From contig NZ_FREZ01000008.1 of NCBI RefSeq assembly GCF_900143525.1, forward strand, positions 1-64,000: 64,000 nt of DNA. Direction: 5' to 3'. Numbering within the stretch: the first letter of the stretch is position 1; every line of letters begins with the position of its first letter. Both the position numbers and the translations under genes were made by a program. The stretch is from Ruegeria sp. Alg231-54 (lineage in GTDB: Bacteria > Pseudomonadota > Alphaproteobacteria > Rhodobacterales > Rhodobacteraceae). Shown here in pieces: positions 34,325 to 42,846 of the stretch. Under the pieces are notes generated by a model. It did no database searches and was not told the DNA's origin. It worked only from the letters and a program-made list of their open reading frames with translations.

Positions 34325-35653
34325 ATGCTCTGGAACACCCTCAATCAAACCGTAGAACTGGGCTGGGATTTCTACCTGCCCGTCATTCTGTTCGTTGTGC
34401 TGATCGCCATGGCTGTTCCGGTGTGGGCAGCGATTGGTTCTGCTGCCATCGTCATGTTGGTCATGTCGGGCGATCTACCGCTTAGCCTTGTGGGCGAGAG
34501 CCTTTTTACTGGAATCGACGCTTTTGCTCTGACAGCCGTGCCGCTGTTTATCCTGACAGGTGACGTGCTGGTCCGTACTGGTTTGTCACGTAAATTCCTG
34601 GATGTGGCTGAGGCGCTGACTTGCTTCGCCAAGGGCGGGTTTGGCTCGGCCACCGTTCTGGTTTGCGGCATGTTCGCCGCCATTTCGGGTTCGGATGCAG
34701 CAGGTGCGGCCGCTGTCGGTCGCATGACCATCAACCGTTTGGTCGAAAGCGGGTATCCGCGTCCCTACGCCTGCGCCTTGGTCGCGGCCGGGGCCTGTAC
34801 CGGCATCCTGATCCCACCCTCGATTGCCTACATCATCATCGGTCTGGTGTTGGGGATTTCTGCGTCGACCCTGTTTCTGGCCGCCCTGATTCCTGGTCTG
34901 GCCATTCTGGTTTCGATCTTGATCACCAACATCATCATGAACCGTCTTTACGCCTATGAGGGTGGCGGCATGATGACGATGGGCGAGTGGCTGGCCAATT
35001 TGGGCAAGGCCCTGAAATCCGGCTGGTACGCCTTTATTGTGCCCGGGATTATCTTCTATGGCATCTTTTCGGGTCGCCTGACCCCGACCGAGGCGGGTGC
35101 CACCGCCGTGGTTGTCACCATCATCATGGGTTTCATCATGCGCACCCTGACACTGGCCGACTTTCCGTCGATGTTGGTCAGCTCAGCCAAGGTGAACGGG
35201 GTGATCCTGCCGATCATTGCCTTTTCGGCCCCCTTGGCCGAGGCGCTGGCGATCATGGGCGTGCCTCAGGGGTTCGTCGCCTCGATCACTTCGCTGACCG
35301 ACGATCCGTACCTGCTGATCCTGCTGATGATCGGTATCCTGATTGCTGCGGGCTGCGTTATGGAAACGACCCCCAACATCGTGATCCTCGCCCCGATCCT
35401 TAAACCGTTGGCCGATAACATCGGGATGAACGAAATCCAGTTCTGCATTATGATGATCACCGCGCTGGGCGTCGGGTTTATCACGCCGCCCCTTGGCCTG
35501 AACCTGTTCGTCGTATCTGGCATTACGGGTGAGTCCATTCTGAAGATTGCGGCTCGTGCTATTCCATTCGTATTAACAATGCTGATCGTAGTTCTTCTGA
35601 TTGCTTACGTTCCGGCGGTTTCGACCACTTTGCTTCCTGAAATCTACCAATAG
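34325..35653 (+). CDS. hpsM: TRAP transporter large permease (DctM family)
   Basis: This 442-residue protein has about 12 membrane segments of the ion-transporter superfamily and the DctM features GDVLVRTGLSRKFLDVAEAL, AAISGSDAAGAAAVGRM and IPPSIAYIIIGLVLGIS. It uses the sodium gradient to move substrate delivered by the periplasmic protein. It is the standard length. hpsN starts 12 bp after its stop, so uptake and first oxidation are genetically linked. The DHPS assignment is inferred from the operon. Confidence 0.9.
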   Translation: MLWNTLNQTVELGWDFYLPVILFVVLIAMAVPVWAAIGSAAIVMLVMSGDLPLSLVGESLFTGIDAFALTAVPLFILTGDVLVRTGLSRKFLDVAEALTCFAKGGFGSATVLVCGMFAAISGSDAAGAAAVGRMTINRLVESGYPRPYACALVAAGACTGILIPPSIAYIIIGLVLGISASTLFLAALIPGLAILVSILITNIIMNRLYAYEGGGMMTMGEWLANLGKALKSGWYAFIVPGIIFYGIFSGRLTPTEAGATAVVVTIIMGFIMRTLTLADFPSMLVSSAKVNGVILPIIAFSAPLAEALAIMGVPQGFVASITSLTDDPYLLILLMIGILIAAGCVMETTPNIVILAPILKPLADNIGMNEIQFCIMMITALGVGFITPPLGLNLFVVSGITGESILKIAARAIPFVLTMLIVVLLIAYVPAVSTTLLPEIYQ

Positions 35654-35665
35654 GACCTACTGAAT

Positions 35666-36973
35666 ATGCCTCGCGACTATCTGAAAAAGGCGACCCTGAC
35701 GGCTCAATCTCATGCCACGGAAGTGCATGATACAGTGAAGACAATCCTTGCCGACATTGAGGCTGGCGGGGATGCCAAAGCGCTGGAATACGCAGTCAAG
35801 TTCGACAAGTTTGACGGCAACGTGTTGATGACCGCCGATGAGATCGAGGCCGCCTGCGCGCTTGTTCCCGAAAGGCTCAAGGCCGATATTCGGTTTGCTC
35901 ACGACAACGTTCGCCGGTTTGCTGAAACGCAGAAATCCACAGTGTCTGACGTTGAGATCGAAATTGTCCCGGGCTTCGTCGCTGGCCAAAAGGCCATCCC
36001 TGTGGACGCGGCTGGCTGCTATGTGCCCGGCGGACGCTATAGCCATATTGCCAGCGCGATCATGACGGTCACTACGGCAAAGGTTGCCGGGTGCCGCCAC
36101 ATCACAGCCTGTTCGCCGCCACGTTCGAGTGAAGGCGTGGCGCCTGCGATTGTCTATGCAGCGCATATTTGCGGTGCAGACAGCATTCTGGCCATGGGCG
36201 GCGTTCAGGGCGTGGCCGCCATGACCTATGGTTTGTTCGGCCTGCCGAGCGCAAATATTCTTGTGGGCCCAGGCAATCAGTTTGTGGCCGAGGCCAAGCG
36301 CATTCTTTATGGCAAGGTTGGCATCGACATGATTGCCGGGCCGACCGACAGCCTGATCCTTGCGGACGGTTCTGCAGATGCGCATGTGGTGGCCACCGAT
36401 TTGGTGAGTCAGGCGGAACACGGCTATAACTCTCCGGTTTGGTTGGTGACGGATGACCGGGGCCTTGCGCAAAAAGTCATGGAGCTGGTGCCAGCGCTGA
36501 TCGAGGATCTGCCTGAACTCAACCGGGAAAACGCCTTTGCTGCGTGGCGTGATTATGCCGAAGTTATCGTCTGTTCAGATCGTGAAGAAATGGCGGCCTG
36601 TTCGGACGATTATGCGCCCGAACACCTGACCGTTCAGGCCGAGGACCTGGATTGGTGGCTGGGTCGGCTGACCTGCTATGGATCGCTGTTTCTGGGTGAA
36701 GAAACCACAGTGTCCTACGGTGACAAGGCGACCGGTACGAACCACGTTCTGCCGACATCCGGCGCGGCCAGCTATACCGGCGGCTTGAGCGTTCACAAGT
36801 ACATGAAGATCGTCACATGGCAGCGCGCTACACGCGAAGGCTCGAAATCCATTGCCGAGGCGACCGCTCGTATTTCCCGGCTGGAAGGCATGGAAGGGCA
36901 TGCGCGGGCTGCAGACGTGCGCCTTGCCAAATATTTCCCTGACGAACAGTTTAACCTGACCGCCGATGAATGA
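35666..36973 (+). CDS. hpsN: Sulfopropanediol 3-dehydrogenase (histidinol-dehydrogenase fold)
   Basis: This 435-residue zinc enzyme is homologous to histidinol dehydrogenase but lies in a sulfonate operon. The conserved zinc/active-site segments are visible: VSQAEHGYNSP (Gln and His ligands), YAPEHL, and YGDKATGTNHVLPTSG with the Asp ligand. HpsN oxidises (R)-DHPS by two NAD-dependent steps to (R)-sulfolactate, as shown for the Cupriavidus pinatubonensis and Roseovarius enzymes. Its 3' end overlaps hpsO by 8 bases. HisD itself would be expected among histidine-biosynthesis genes, which are absent here, so HpsN is the better name. Confidence 0.88.
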   Translation: MPRDYLKKATLTAQSHATEVHDTVKTILADIEAGGDAKALEYAVKFDKFDGNVLMTADEIEAACALVPERLKADIRFAHDNVRRFAETQKSTVSDVEIEIVPGFVAGQKAIPVDAAGCYVPGGRYSHIASAIMTVTTAKVAGCRHITACSPPRSSEGVAPAIVYAAHICGADSILAMGGVQGVAAMTYGLFGLPSANILVGPGNQFVAEAKRILYGKVGIDMIAGPTDSLILADGSADAHVVATDLVSQAEHGYNSPVWLVTDDRGLAQKVMELVPALIEDLPELNRENAFAAWRDYAEVIVCSDREEMAACSDDYAPEHLTVQAEDLDWWLGRLTCYGSLFLGEETTVSYGDKATGTNHVLPTSGAASYTGGLSVHKYMKIVTWQRATREGSKSIAEATARISRLEGMEGHARAADVRLAKYFPDEQFNLTADE

Positions 36974-37727
36974 TCCGCGCGCGTTGTTCGATCTGACCGG
37001 GCGTGTTGCTTGCGTGACTGGCGCAAGCTCGGGCCTTGGGCGTCGAGCAGCGCTTGTGTTGGCCTCAGCGGGGGCGTGCGTCGTTGGTGTCGCCCGTCGA
37101 CCGGAAGCACTGGTAGATTTGCAAGCTGAAGGGGGCGACAGCGTGGCCACAGTTGTTGCCGACGTGGCCGATCGGTCGCGCATGGCATCGCTCACCGAAG
37201 AGGTCTCAGCCAGTTTTGGCGCGCCGGACATCATTGTACATGCGGCGGGCATCAACACGCGCGAAGTGGCCGATGACGTGACCGCCGAAGGCTGGGACAA
37301 GACGCTTGAGCTGAACCTGAGCGCCCCGTTCTTCCTAAGCCAGGCATTGGTGCCTGCGATGAAAGCTCGGGGGTGGGGGCGGATCGTGAATTTCGCCTCG
37401 CTTCAGACCACGCGCGCTTTCCCGGGCGGTATTGCTTATGGAGCCAGCAAGGCCGGGGTTGGGCAACTGACGCGGGCCATGGCCGAGGCTTGGTCCGCTG
37501 ACGGCATCACTGCAAACGCCATCGGGCCGGGGTTTTTCCCGACCGAGCTAACGCAGGCCGTTTTCGATGACCCCGACCGGGCAAATCGTAACGCGGCGCA
37601 AACCTGCATGAACCGGAACGGGCAGATGGAGGATATCGATGGGCCGATCCTGTTCCTGTGCTCACGGGCGTCCGACTACGTCACAGGGCAAGTTTTGATG
37701 GTCGACGGAGGGTTTACAGCGAAATGA
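36966..37727 (+). CDS. hpsO: SDR-family DHPS 2-dehydrogenase
   Basis: This 253-residue short-chain dehydrogenase has the nucleotide motif TGASSGLGRRAAL (about 18-30), the NFASLQ catalytic Ser region, and the YGASKAG active-site Tyr/Lys pair. HpsO, with HpsP, is known to interconvert the DHPS enantiomers through the 2-keto compound, so that all DHPS becomes substrate for HpsN. Its start lies inside the end of hpsN, and its stop overlaps the start of hpsP (ATGA), showing strict coupling. The exact enantiomer is not evident from the sequence. Confidence 0.83.
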   Translation: MNDPRALFDLTGRVACVTGASSGLGRRAALVLASAGACVVGVARRPEALVDLQAEGGDSVATVVADVADRSRMASLTEEVSASFGAPDIIVHAAGINTREVADDVTAEGWDKTLELNLSAPFFLSQALVPAMKARGWGRIVNFASLQTTRAFPGGIAYGASKAGVGQLTRAMAEAWSADGITANAIGPGFFPTELTQAVFDDPDRANRNAAQTCMNRNGQMEDIDGPILFLCSRASDYVTGQVLMVDGGFTAK

Positions 37728-38704
37728 AAGCGCTTGTTTATCAGGGTGTTGAGCATTTGACCTATGAGGACGTATCAGATGCTGCGCCCGACATAGGTGA
37801 GCAATTGATCCGGGTCGAGGCCGTCGGGATTTGCGGCTCGGATATGCACGCCTATTTGGGTCACGACGCGCGCCGACCTGCACCGCTTATTCTGGGTCAC
37901 GAGGCCGCAGGGACGATTGTTGGAGGTCCACGCGACGGTACGCGCGTAACGATCAATCCTTTGGTCAACTGTGGTGTCTGCCCGGCGTGTGAGGCAGGTC
38001 GGGAAAACCTGTGCCCCAGCCGGCAGATCATCTCGATGCCACCGCGTGAAGGGGCTTTTGCCCAATATGTCGCAATGCCGGATGCAAATCTGGTTAAGGT
38101 GCCGGACCACGTATCATTTCAGCAGGCCGCTTTGGCTGAGCCATTGGCGGTTAGTTGGCATGCGGTTCGTTTGGGCCTTGAGGCGCTGCATCAGGGAATG
38201 GCGCGTGATACGTTGGTGATTGGCGGCGGCGCGATTGGTGTGGCGGCAGCTTTGGCACTGGCAGCAGCCGGCGTTGACGATATTGTCATCATCGAACCGA
38301 ATGATATGCGGCGCGCCTATTTACAGAGTTTGGGCTCTTTCAATGTGGTTGAAGCCACGGATGATACGTTCTCACTGGTTGTTGACGCAGTGGGGTATTC
38401 TGCGACCCGTGCAGCCGCTTCCCATCACGTTCAGCCGGGCGGCGTTATCGTGCATGTTGGGTTGGGTGAGGATGCTGGCGGTTTGGATATACGTCGTATG
38501 ACCTTGCAGGAGATCACGTTTATCGGCACCTATACTTATACTGCCGAGGATTTCAGAAAAACCGTGCAGGCGATTTTCGATGGCCGTTTGGGCCCGTTGA
38601 ACTGGATAGAGGAACGGGCCTTGTCTGAAGCTGCCGACGCCTTTCGCGATTTGCGGAAAGGTGCTGTGGCCGCACCTAAGATCATCCTCGCACCCTGGGT
38701 CTAG
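37724..38704 (+). CDS. hpsP: Zinc-dependent DHPS 2-dehydrogenase (MDR family)
   Basis: This 326-residue zinc alcohol dehydrogenase has the catalytic zinc residues in GICGSDMHAY and GHEAAGTI and the four structural Cys in NCGVCPACEAGRENLC. The nucleotide fold follows (VIGGGAIGVAAALALAAAG). It pairs with HpsO to interconvert DHPS enantiomers. ATG at 37724 overlaps the hpsO stop; the same frame runs upstream to 37658 but that is inside hpsO. The sorbitol/threonine-dehydrogenase family is the generic alternative, with operon context deciding the call. Confidence 0.83.
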   Translation: MKALVYQGVEHLTYEDVSDAAPDIGEQLIRVEAVGICGSDMHAYLGHDARRPAPLILGHEAAGTIVGGPRDGTRVTINPLVNCGVCPACEAGRENLCPSRQIISMPPREGAFAQYVAMPDANLVKVPDHVSFQQAALAEPLAVSWHAVRLGLEALHQGMARDTLVIGGGAIGVAAALALAAAGVDDIVIIEPNDMRRAYLQSLGSFNVVEATDDTFSLVVDAVGYSATRAAASHHVQPGGVIVHVGLGEDAGGLDIRRMTLQEITFIGTYTYTAEDFRKTVQAIFDGRLGPLNWIEERALSEAADAFRDLRKGAVAAPKIILAPWV

Positions 38705-38727
38705 TCCAGGCAGAAACGGAGGTATTC

Positions 38728-39138
38728 ATGTATAAAAAAATTCTCGTCCCAATGGCGCTGGATCATGGGATTTCGCCGCACACTTTGGAAATCGCCAAAG
38801 CCTTGTCGGCAGAAGGGGCCGAGATCGTGGCCCTGCATGTCTACGAGATGCCTCAGGGCTCTGTCAGTGCCTATCTCGACAAGGATGTCGTCGCCGAAGG
38901 CTTTCGCGCGGCACGCACCTTGTTGCGGGAAAAAGTTTCGGGGCTTGAAGGTGTTCAGGCCGAGATTGTCAAAGGTCACACGGCTCGCACGGTGATCGAC
39001 TTTGCGACACAAAACAAATTTGACTGCATCGTCATCGGTTCGCACGAACCGGGCGTCAGCGACTATTTTCTGGGATCGACCGCCTCGCGTGTCGTCCGTC
39101 ATGCGCCTTGCGCCGTGCATGTGCACCGCAGGCTGTAA
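38728..39138 (+). CDS. Universal stress protein (UspA family)
   Basis: This 136-residue UspA-type protein has the ATP-binding motif GSHEPGVSDYFLGSTASRVV near its C-terminus (about 110-129), of the G-2x-G-9x-G-S type. Usp proteins are often encoded beside TRAP transporters; in one studied case (TeaD) the protein regulates the transporter. Here it stands between hpsP and comDE with the same orientation, so a role in tuning the HpsKLM transporter is a reasonable inference. ATG at 38728 follows GGAGG. Confidence 0.85.
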   Translation: MYKKILVPMALDHGISPHTLEIAKALSAEGAEIVALHVYEMPQGSVSAYLDKDVVAEGFRAARTLLREKVSGLEGVQAEIVKGHTARTVIDFATQNKFDCIVIGSHEPGVSDYFLGSTASRVVRHAPCAVHVHRRL

Positions 39139-39185
39139 CCCGTCAATCGCGCCTATAGCGCCCATACAGGATTTACATATCGGAC

Positions 39186-39692
39186 ATGAACATAGACAAA
39201 AAGATCACCGACGATCTGGTGGCCAACGACATCTCATTCGTCACCACGGTTCCGTGCAAGCAATTGGCAGGCGTTATCGACGAAATCGACGCGCGTGAAG
39301 ACATCTTTCACATCCCGTCGAACAAAGAGGATGAGGGCATGGGCCTGTGCGCCGGTGCCTGGATGGGCGGTAAACGCCCCGCGATCATCATGCAGAACAC
39401 GGCCATCGGCGTAACCATCAACACGTTGGCAACGTTGATCCAATACTACCGCATGCCATTGCCCATGTTGATCTCATATCGCGGAGAGCTGCGCGAACCC
39501 GTCGCCTGCCAGGTCGAGATGGCGGTGCATACCAAGGCGCTTCTGGCACAGATGAACATCCCGACCTACCACTTCCATCATCAGGCAGATGTCGAGGAGC
39601 TGGATGCGATCCTGAAATACACCTTCATGTGCAACAAGCCGGTCGCCATTCTGACCGACGCCAATTTCTGGGGAGGCTATGGCGACCAATGA
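39186..39692 (+). CDS. comD: Sulfopyruvate decarboxylase, alpha subunit
   Basis: This 168-residue protein corresponds to the PP-domain half of sulfopyruvate decarboxylase. It has IPSNKEDEGMGLCAGAWMGG (about 44-63), which carries the conserved Glu region that activates thiamine diphosphate at the subunit interface, and AIIMQNTAIGVTINTLATL. With ComE it converts sulfopyruvate to sulfoacetaldehyde and CO2. Its stop overlaps the comE start by four bases (ATGA). Phosphonopyruvate decarboxylase is a close relative, but the hps context favours the sulfonate substrate. Confidence 0.88.
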   Translation: MNIDKKITDDLVANDISFVTTVPCKQLAGVIDEIDAREDIFHIPSNKEDEGMGLCAGAWMGGKRPAIIMQNTAIGVTINTLATLIQYYRMPLPMLISYRGELREPVACQVEMAVHTKALLAQMNIPTYHFHHQADVEELDAILKYTFMCNKPVAILTDANFWGGYGDQ

Positions 39693-40246
39693 TCCGTTCT
39701 GAAATCCTGAAAGAAATCGCGCCGATCCTGCGGGATCAATTGGTTGTCTGCAACATCGGCATTCCCAGCCAGGAGCTGCACGCCATCGACGACCAGCCCA
39801 CCAATTTCTACATGCTGGGCACTATGGGGTTGGCCTCAAGCATCGGCCTGGGTCTGGCCTTGTCTCAGCCAAAGGCGGTCATCGTAATCGACGGTGACGG
39901 GTCCATCCTGACCAACCTCGGCACCTTGCCGACCATCGCCAACAACGTGGCTGACAATTACATCTTGCTGATTGTCGATAACGGATCTTATGGGTCGACC
40001 GGGGATCAGCCGACTTACGCGGGCAAAAAGACATCGCTGGCGGCTGTGGCGCAGGCCTGTGGTTGCGAGAATGTGGTCGAGTGCCAGGCCGAAGACACTG
40101 GCGCCGCATTGCAGGCAGCGCTCGACAGCGGCCAAATGACAATCATCGTCAGCAAGTGCGAAAGCGGCAATGCCAAGATGCCGGTGATCACGATGGACCC
40201 GGTTGTGATTCGCGACCGCTTTATGAAGGCCGTCCAAGCGTCCTAA
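39689..40246 (+). CDS. comE: Sulfopyruvate decarboxylase, beta subunit
   Basis: This 185-residue protein is the PYR/cofactor-binding partner of ComD. The thiamine-diphosphate motif GDGSILTNLGTLPTIANNVA (GDGS with downstream N) and LIVDNGSYGSTGDQPTYAG are visible around residues 73-115. With ComD it makes sulfoacetaldehyde, the substrate of Xsc. The two-subunit arrangement is the usual bacterial form. A terminator follows 28 bp after the stop, so comE ends the operon. Confidence 0.88.
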   Translation: MIRSEILKEIAPILRDQLVVCNIGIPSQELHAIDDQPTNFYMLGTMGLASSIGLGLALSQPKAVIVIDGDGSILTNLGTLPTIANNVADNYILLIVDNGSYGSTGDQPTYAGKKTSLAAVAQACGCENVVECQAEDTGAALQAALDSGQMTIIVSKCESGNAKMPVITMDPVVIRDRFMKAVQAS

Positions 40247-40273
40247 AGAAGTCTATCAGCAAATATTAAGCCT

Positions 40274-40303
40274 ACGCCGTCCCGTTCGGGGCGGCGTTTT
40301 TTT
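40274..40303 (+). terminator. Rho-independent terminator after comE
   Basis: A 10-bp stem ACGCCGTCCC / GGGGCGGCGT (one G-T pair) with a GTTC loop is followed by a run of seven T residues. It ends the hps-comDE operon. Confidence 0.88.
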
Positions 40304-40410
40304 GTGCTCGATCGCAACCCAATTTGATGCAGTTTCCTGAATGTGATATGACGCTACGTAAGGTGAATTCCAAAATCATTTTTAGAAGTTTCATCGCAAG
40401 GGGGGGAATT

Positions 40411-41709
40411 ATGAAATTCAAATTGCTTGCGCAAAGCGTGCTTTTCGGTGCCGGGCTGTTGATGGTTGGCCTAACGCCGGCGCAGTCTCAGACCCGCGAG
40501 GAAAGTCAGGGCATGGTTCTGCTGCGCGGTTTGCCGACGTTGGATACAGATCACAGCATCGCGATTGTCGAGCTGGATCCGGAATCTGATCAGTTCGGAG
40601 AGCTACTGAGTGAAGTTGAGCAGCCCGATATCCAGCATCCATTGCATCACCTCTACTACAGCCCGAACGGGCGTCTCTATTCGACCGGGTTGGACCCGTC
40701 CTGCAGTCTGGCTGAAATTGGACTGTCCCGCGATTCTAGCGGAACGCCGGTGATTGAGGGCTTTACCTGCCTGGATACCCAAGGGCAGATCGTTGGCGAG
40801 GACATCATGTGGGCCACGTCGAACGGGCAGGAGTATATGTTCGTGACCTTCATGGGTGGCACTGGAGGCGATGATGGCGGCTCGGTCGGTGTATTCGACA
40901 CTCAGACCAACGAGGTGGTCAAAATTATCGAAGCACGCAAAAGCCAAGTCGGCGAGGGCGAGCCATATATCATGTACCCACACGGGATATCTGCGTTCGA
41001 CGACCGCATGGTGGTCACCTCAACGATACATCCCGATATGACGACTGGTGTGGGAAATGTGTTGACGATCATAGACCTTAACACGCTTGAACCCATCCAA
41101 AACATCGTGGTGGAAAACGAAAAGCCGTTGGATTTTCCGTCTTCACCTGTCGAGGTGCTGTTCGCACGACCTGACATGCATGCTGACATTGAACCAGCCA
41201 TTCTGGCCAATACGATGTTCGGATTCGAGACCTGGAAAATCCCCTATGACGCCGATTCCAAAACCTTTGGAGAAGCCGAAGTCATATATAGTGGCGTGGC
41301 CAATGAAACCGCTGTTCCGCTGGAGTTCTATGGCACTGAAGATGAGCTGTTCATCTCTCATGGATTACCGGGTGTTGTGAAGCGCTATGAACTGGCCGCA
41401 CTGCCCGAGCTTGTATCCAGCGGGCCGGACATCGTTGCCGATCCGGGTGCACATCACATGATCTTTTTCACGTCCGCTTCGGGCCGAGACCTGATCGCCG
41501 TTCAAAATAACCTGCTCAATCTGGGCAACGCGGCTGATGACGACCCAACGGATGTGGATTTTATTGCCGACCTGAACGCACACACGATCACGATCCATGA
41601 TCTTGAGACGGGCGAACGTATCGCCGAGGTCAATTTCAAGGAGCGCTACAACAAAGGCGTGGACAACGTTGAAGGGCTGTTTGGTTCGGGTTTTGTGCAC
41701 CACCATTAA
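40411..41709 (+). CDS. Secreted SBP56/methanethiol-oxidase-like beta-propeller protein (divergent)
   Basis: This 432-residue protein starts with a signal peptide (MKFKLLAQSVLFGAGLLMVGLTPAQS) and looks like a seven-bladed propeller. Its N-terminus resembles selenium-binding protein 56 / MtoX: the IAIVELDPESDQF segment followed by a paired His (HH at 79-80), where that family has VDVDPxS followed by DELHH. Further His stand in YPHGI (191), SHGLP (317), GAHHM (348-349), HTITIH (391, 396) and a C-terminal HHH. MtoX is a copper oxidase of methanethiol, and its known operons include a MauG-like gene, as here (next gene, 15 bp). True MtoX assignment is not supported, because the classical MtoX motifs around the second half are missing. 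Confidence 0.6.
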   Translation: MKFKLLAQSVLFGAGLLMVGLTPAQSQTREESQGMVLLRGLPTLDTDHSIAIVELDPESDQFGELLSEVEQPDIQHPLHHLYYSPNGRLYSTGLDPSCSLAEIGLSRDSSGTPVIEGFTCLDTQGQIVGEDIMWATSNGQEYMFVTFMGGTGGDDGGSVGVFDTQTNEVVKIIEARKSQVGEGEPYIMYPHGISAFDDRMVVTSTIHPDMTTGVGNVLTIIDLNTLEPIQNIVVENEKPLDFPSSPVEVLFARPDMHADIEPAILANTMFGFETWKIPYDADSKTFGEAEVIYSGVANETAVPLEFYGTEDELFISHGLPGVVKRYELAALPELVSSGPDIVADPGAHHMIFFTSASGRDLIAVQNNLLNLGNAADDDPTDVDFIADLNAHTITIHDLETGERIAEVNFKERYNKGVDNVEGLFGSGFVHHH

Positions 41710-41724
41710 TGCTCTGGGGCCGTT

Positions 41725-42846
41725 ATGCTTCGGGTGTTTTTGACAGCGGCCGTCGCCGTGGTGATCGCGGCGACGGCGTGGGTCTTCTGGGACCGCGCAC
41801 GCGGGCCCACGGCAACGCCGATCGCTGGCTTCTCGGCGCCCTTCGTATTTGGACGCTTTGCTGTGCCCCCGGACAACCCGCTGACACAAGAGGCCTTTGC
41901 CCTTGGGCGGCACCTGTTCTACGACCCGAGCCTGTCCGGCAACAATCAGGTGTCCTGCGCGACATGCCATATGCAGGCCCTTGCCTTCACTGATGGTCTG
42001 GCAAAGTCGCCCGCATTGTCTGGCGGAGAGCTGGAGTTCAGCTCCATGAGTTTGATCAACCTTCTTTGGGGCCAAGAGCGGTTCTTCTGGGACGGTCGCG
42101 CAACGTCGTTGGAAGCGCAGGCATTGATGCCGATTCAACACCCGGACGAGATGGATCAGGACTTGGATGCGCTGATCACGGAACTGCAGGCATCCCGCGA
42201 CTATCGACGGATGTTCCGCAAGGCATACGGGGAAGTCAGCGCCGAAAACGTGGCCCGGGCGTTGTCGACCTTCATGCGAATGCTGATTTCGTCGGATTCA
42301 AAATACGACAGGTTTCTGCGTGGCGAAGTGCGTTTGACTGCGCAGGAAGAACATGGCCGCAAACTATTTATGGCGCATCCGGACACCAAGGTTTCATTGC
42401 GTGGTGGGAACTGCATCGACTGCCACAGCCAGTTCTTGACTTCCGGGTTTCGGGACGCATTGGATGGGTTTTCAAACAATGGGCTGGATTCCGATGACGA
42501 CCTGCCGGATGGCCTGATGGCCGTGACCGGCAATCCGGCGCACAAGGGCTTCTTCAAAGTGCCGACACTGCGCAACATCGCCGTAACCGCGCCTTACATG
42601 CATGATGGTCGGTTCGAGACATTGGAAGAGGTCATGGATCACTACAATGACGGGATTGTCGTTAGCGATACGCTCAGCCCTTTGATCCTTGAGGCCGACA
42701 ATGCACCAGAGGCCGGGCAGGGCACTGTGGGCCTGCGTATGACGCCCGACGAGGTGCAGTCCATCATCGCGTTCCTGAACACGCTGACGGATGAGGGTTT
42801 TCTAACAAACACACAGTTTTCCAATCCGTTCGAAGGAGACGGCTGA
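41725..42846 (+). CDS. MauG/cytochrome c peroxidase-family di-haem protein
   Basis: This 373-residue periplasmic protein has an uncleaved or lipidless N-terminal anchor (residues about 4-22) and two c-type haem sites: CATCH (Cys78, Cys81, His82) and CIDCH (Cys230, Cys233, His234). The region FFWDGRATSLEAQALMPIQHP is typical of the MauG/MbnH branch. MauG-like enzymes use a high-valent di-iron haem state to oxidise Trp or other residues on a partner protein. It is translationally coupled to the MbnP-like gene (TGATG) and directly follows the SBP56-like gene, so the three probably act together. Confidence 0.82.
   Translation: MLRVFLTAAVAVVIAATAWVFWDRARGPTATPIAGFSAPFVFGRFAVPPDNPLTQEAFALGRHLFYDPSLSGNNQVSCATCHMQALAFTDGLAKSPALSGGELEFSSMSLINLLWGQERFFWDGRATSLEAQALMPIQHPDEMDQDLDALITELQASRDYRRMFRKAYGEVSAENVARALSTFMRMLISSDSKYDRFLRGEVRLTAQEEHGRKLFMAHPDTKVSLRGGNCIDCHSQFLTSGFRDALDGFSNNGLDSDDDLPDGLMAVTGNPAHKGFFKVPTLRNIAVTAPYMHDGRFETLEEVMDHYNDGIVVSDTLSPLILEADNAPEAGQGTVGLRMTPDEVQSIIAFLNTLTDEGFLTNTQFSNPFEGDG

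Noticed and set aside
35666-36973. Histidinol dehydrogenase (HisD)
   Set aside because: No other his genes nearby; it lies inside a TRAP-hpsOP-comDE operon, so HpsN fits better.
39186-40246. Phosphonopyruvate decarboxylase instead of ComDE
   Set aside because: The two-subunit layout and the hps neighbourhood support sulfopyruvate; no phosphonate biosynthesis genes are here.
40411-41709. Calling the propeller protein MtoX outright
   Set aside because: Only the N-terminal region clearly matches, and the characteristic later motifs are absent.
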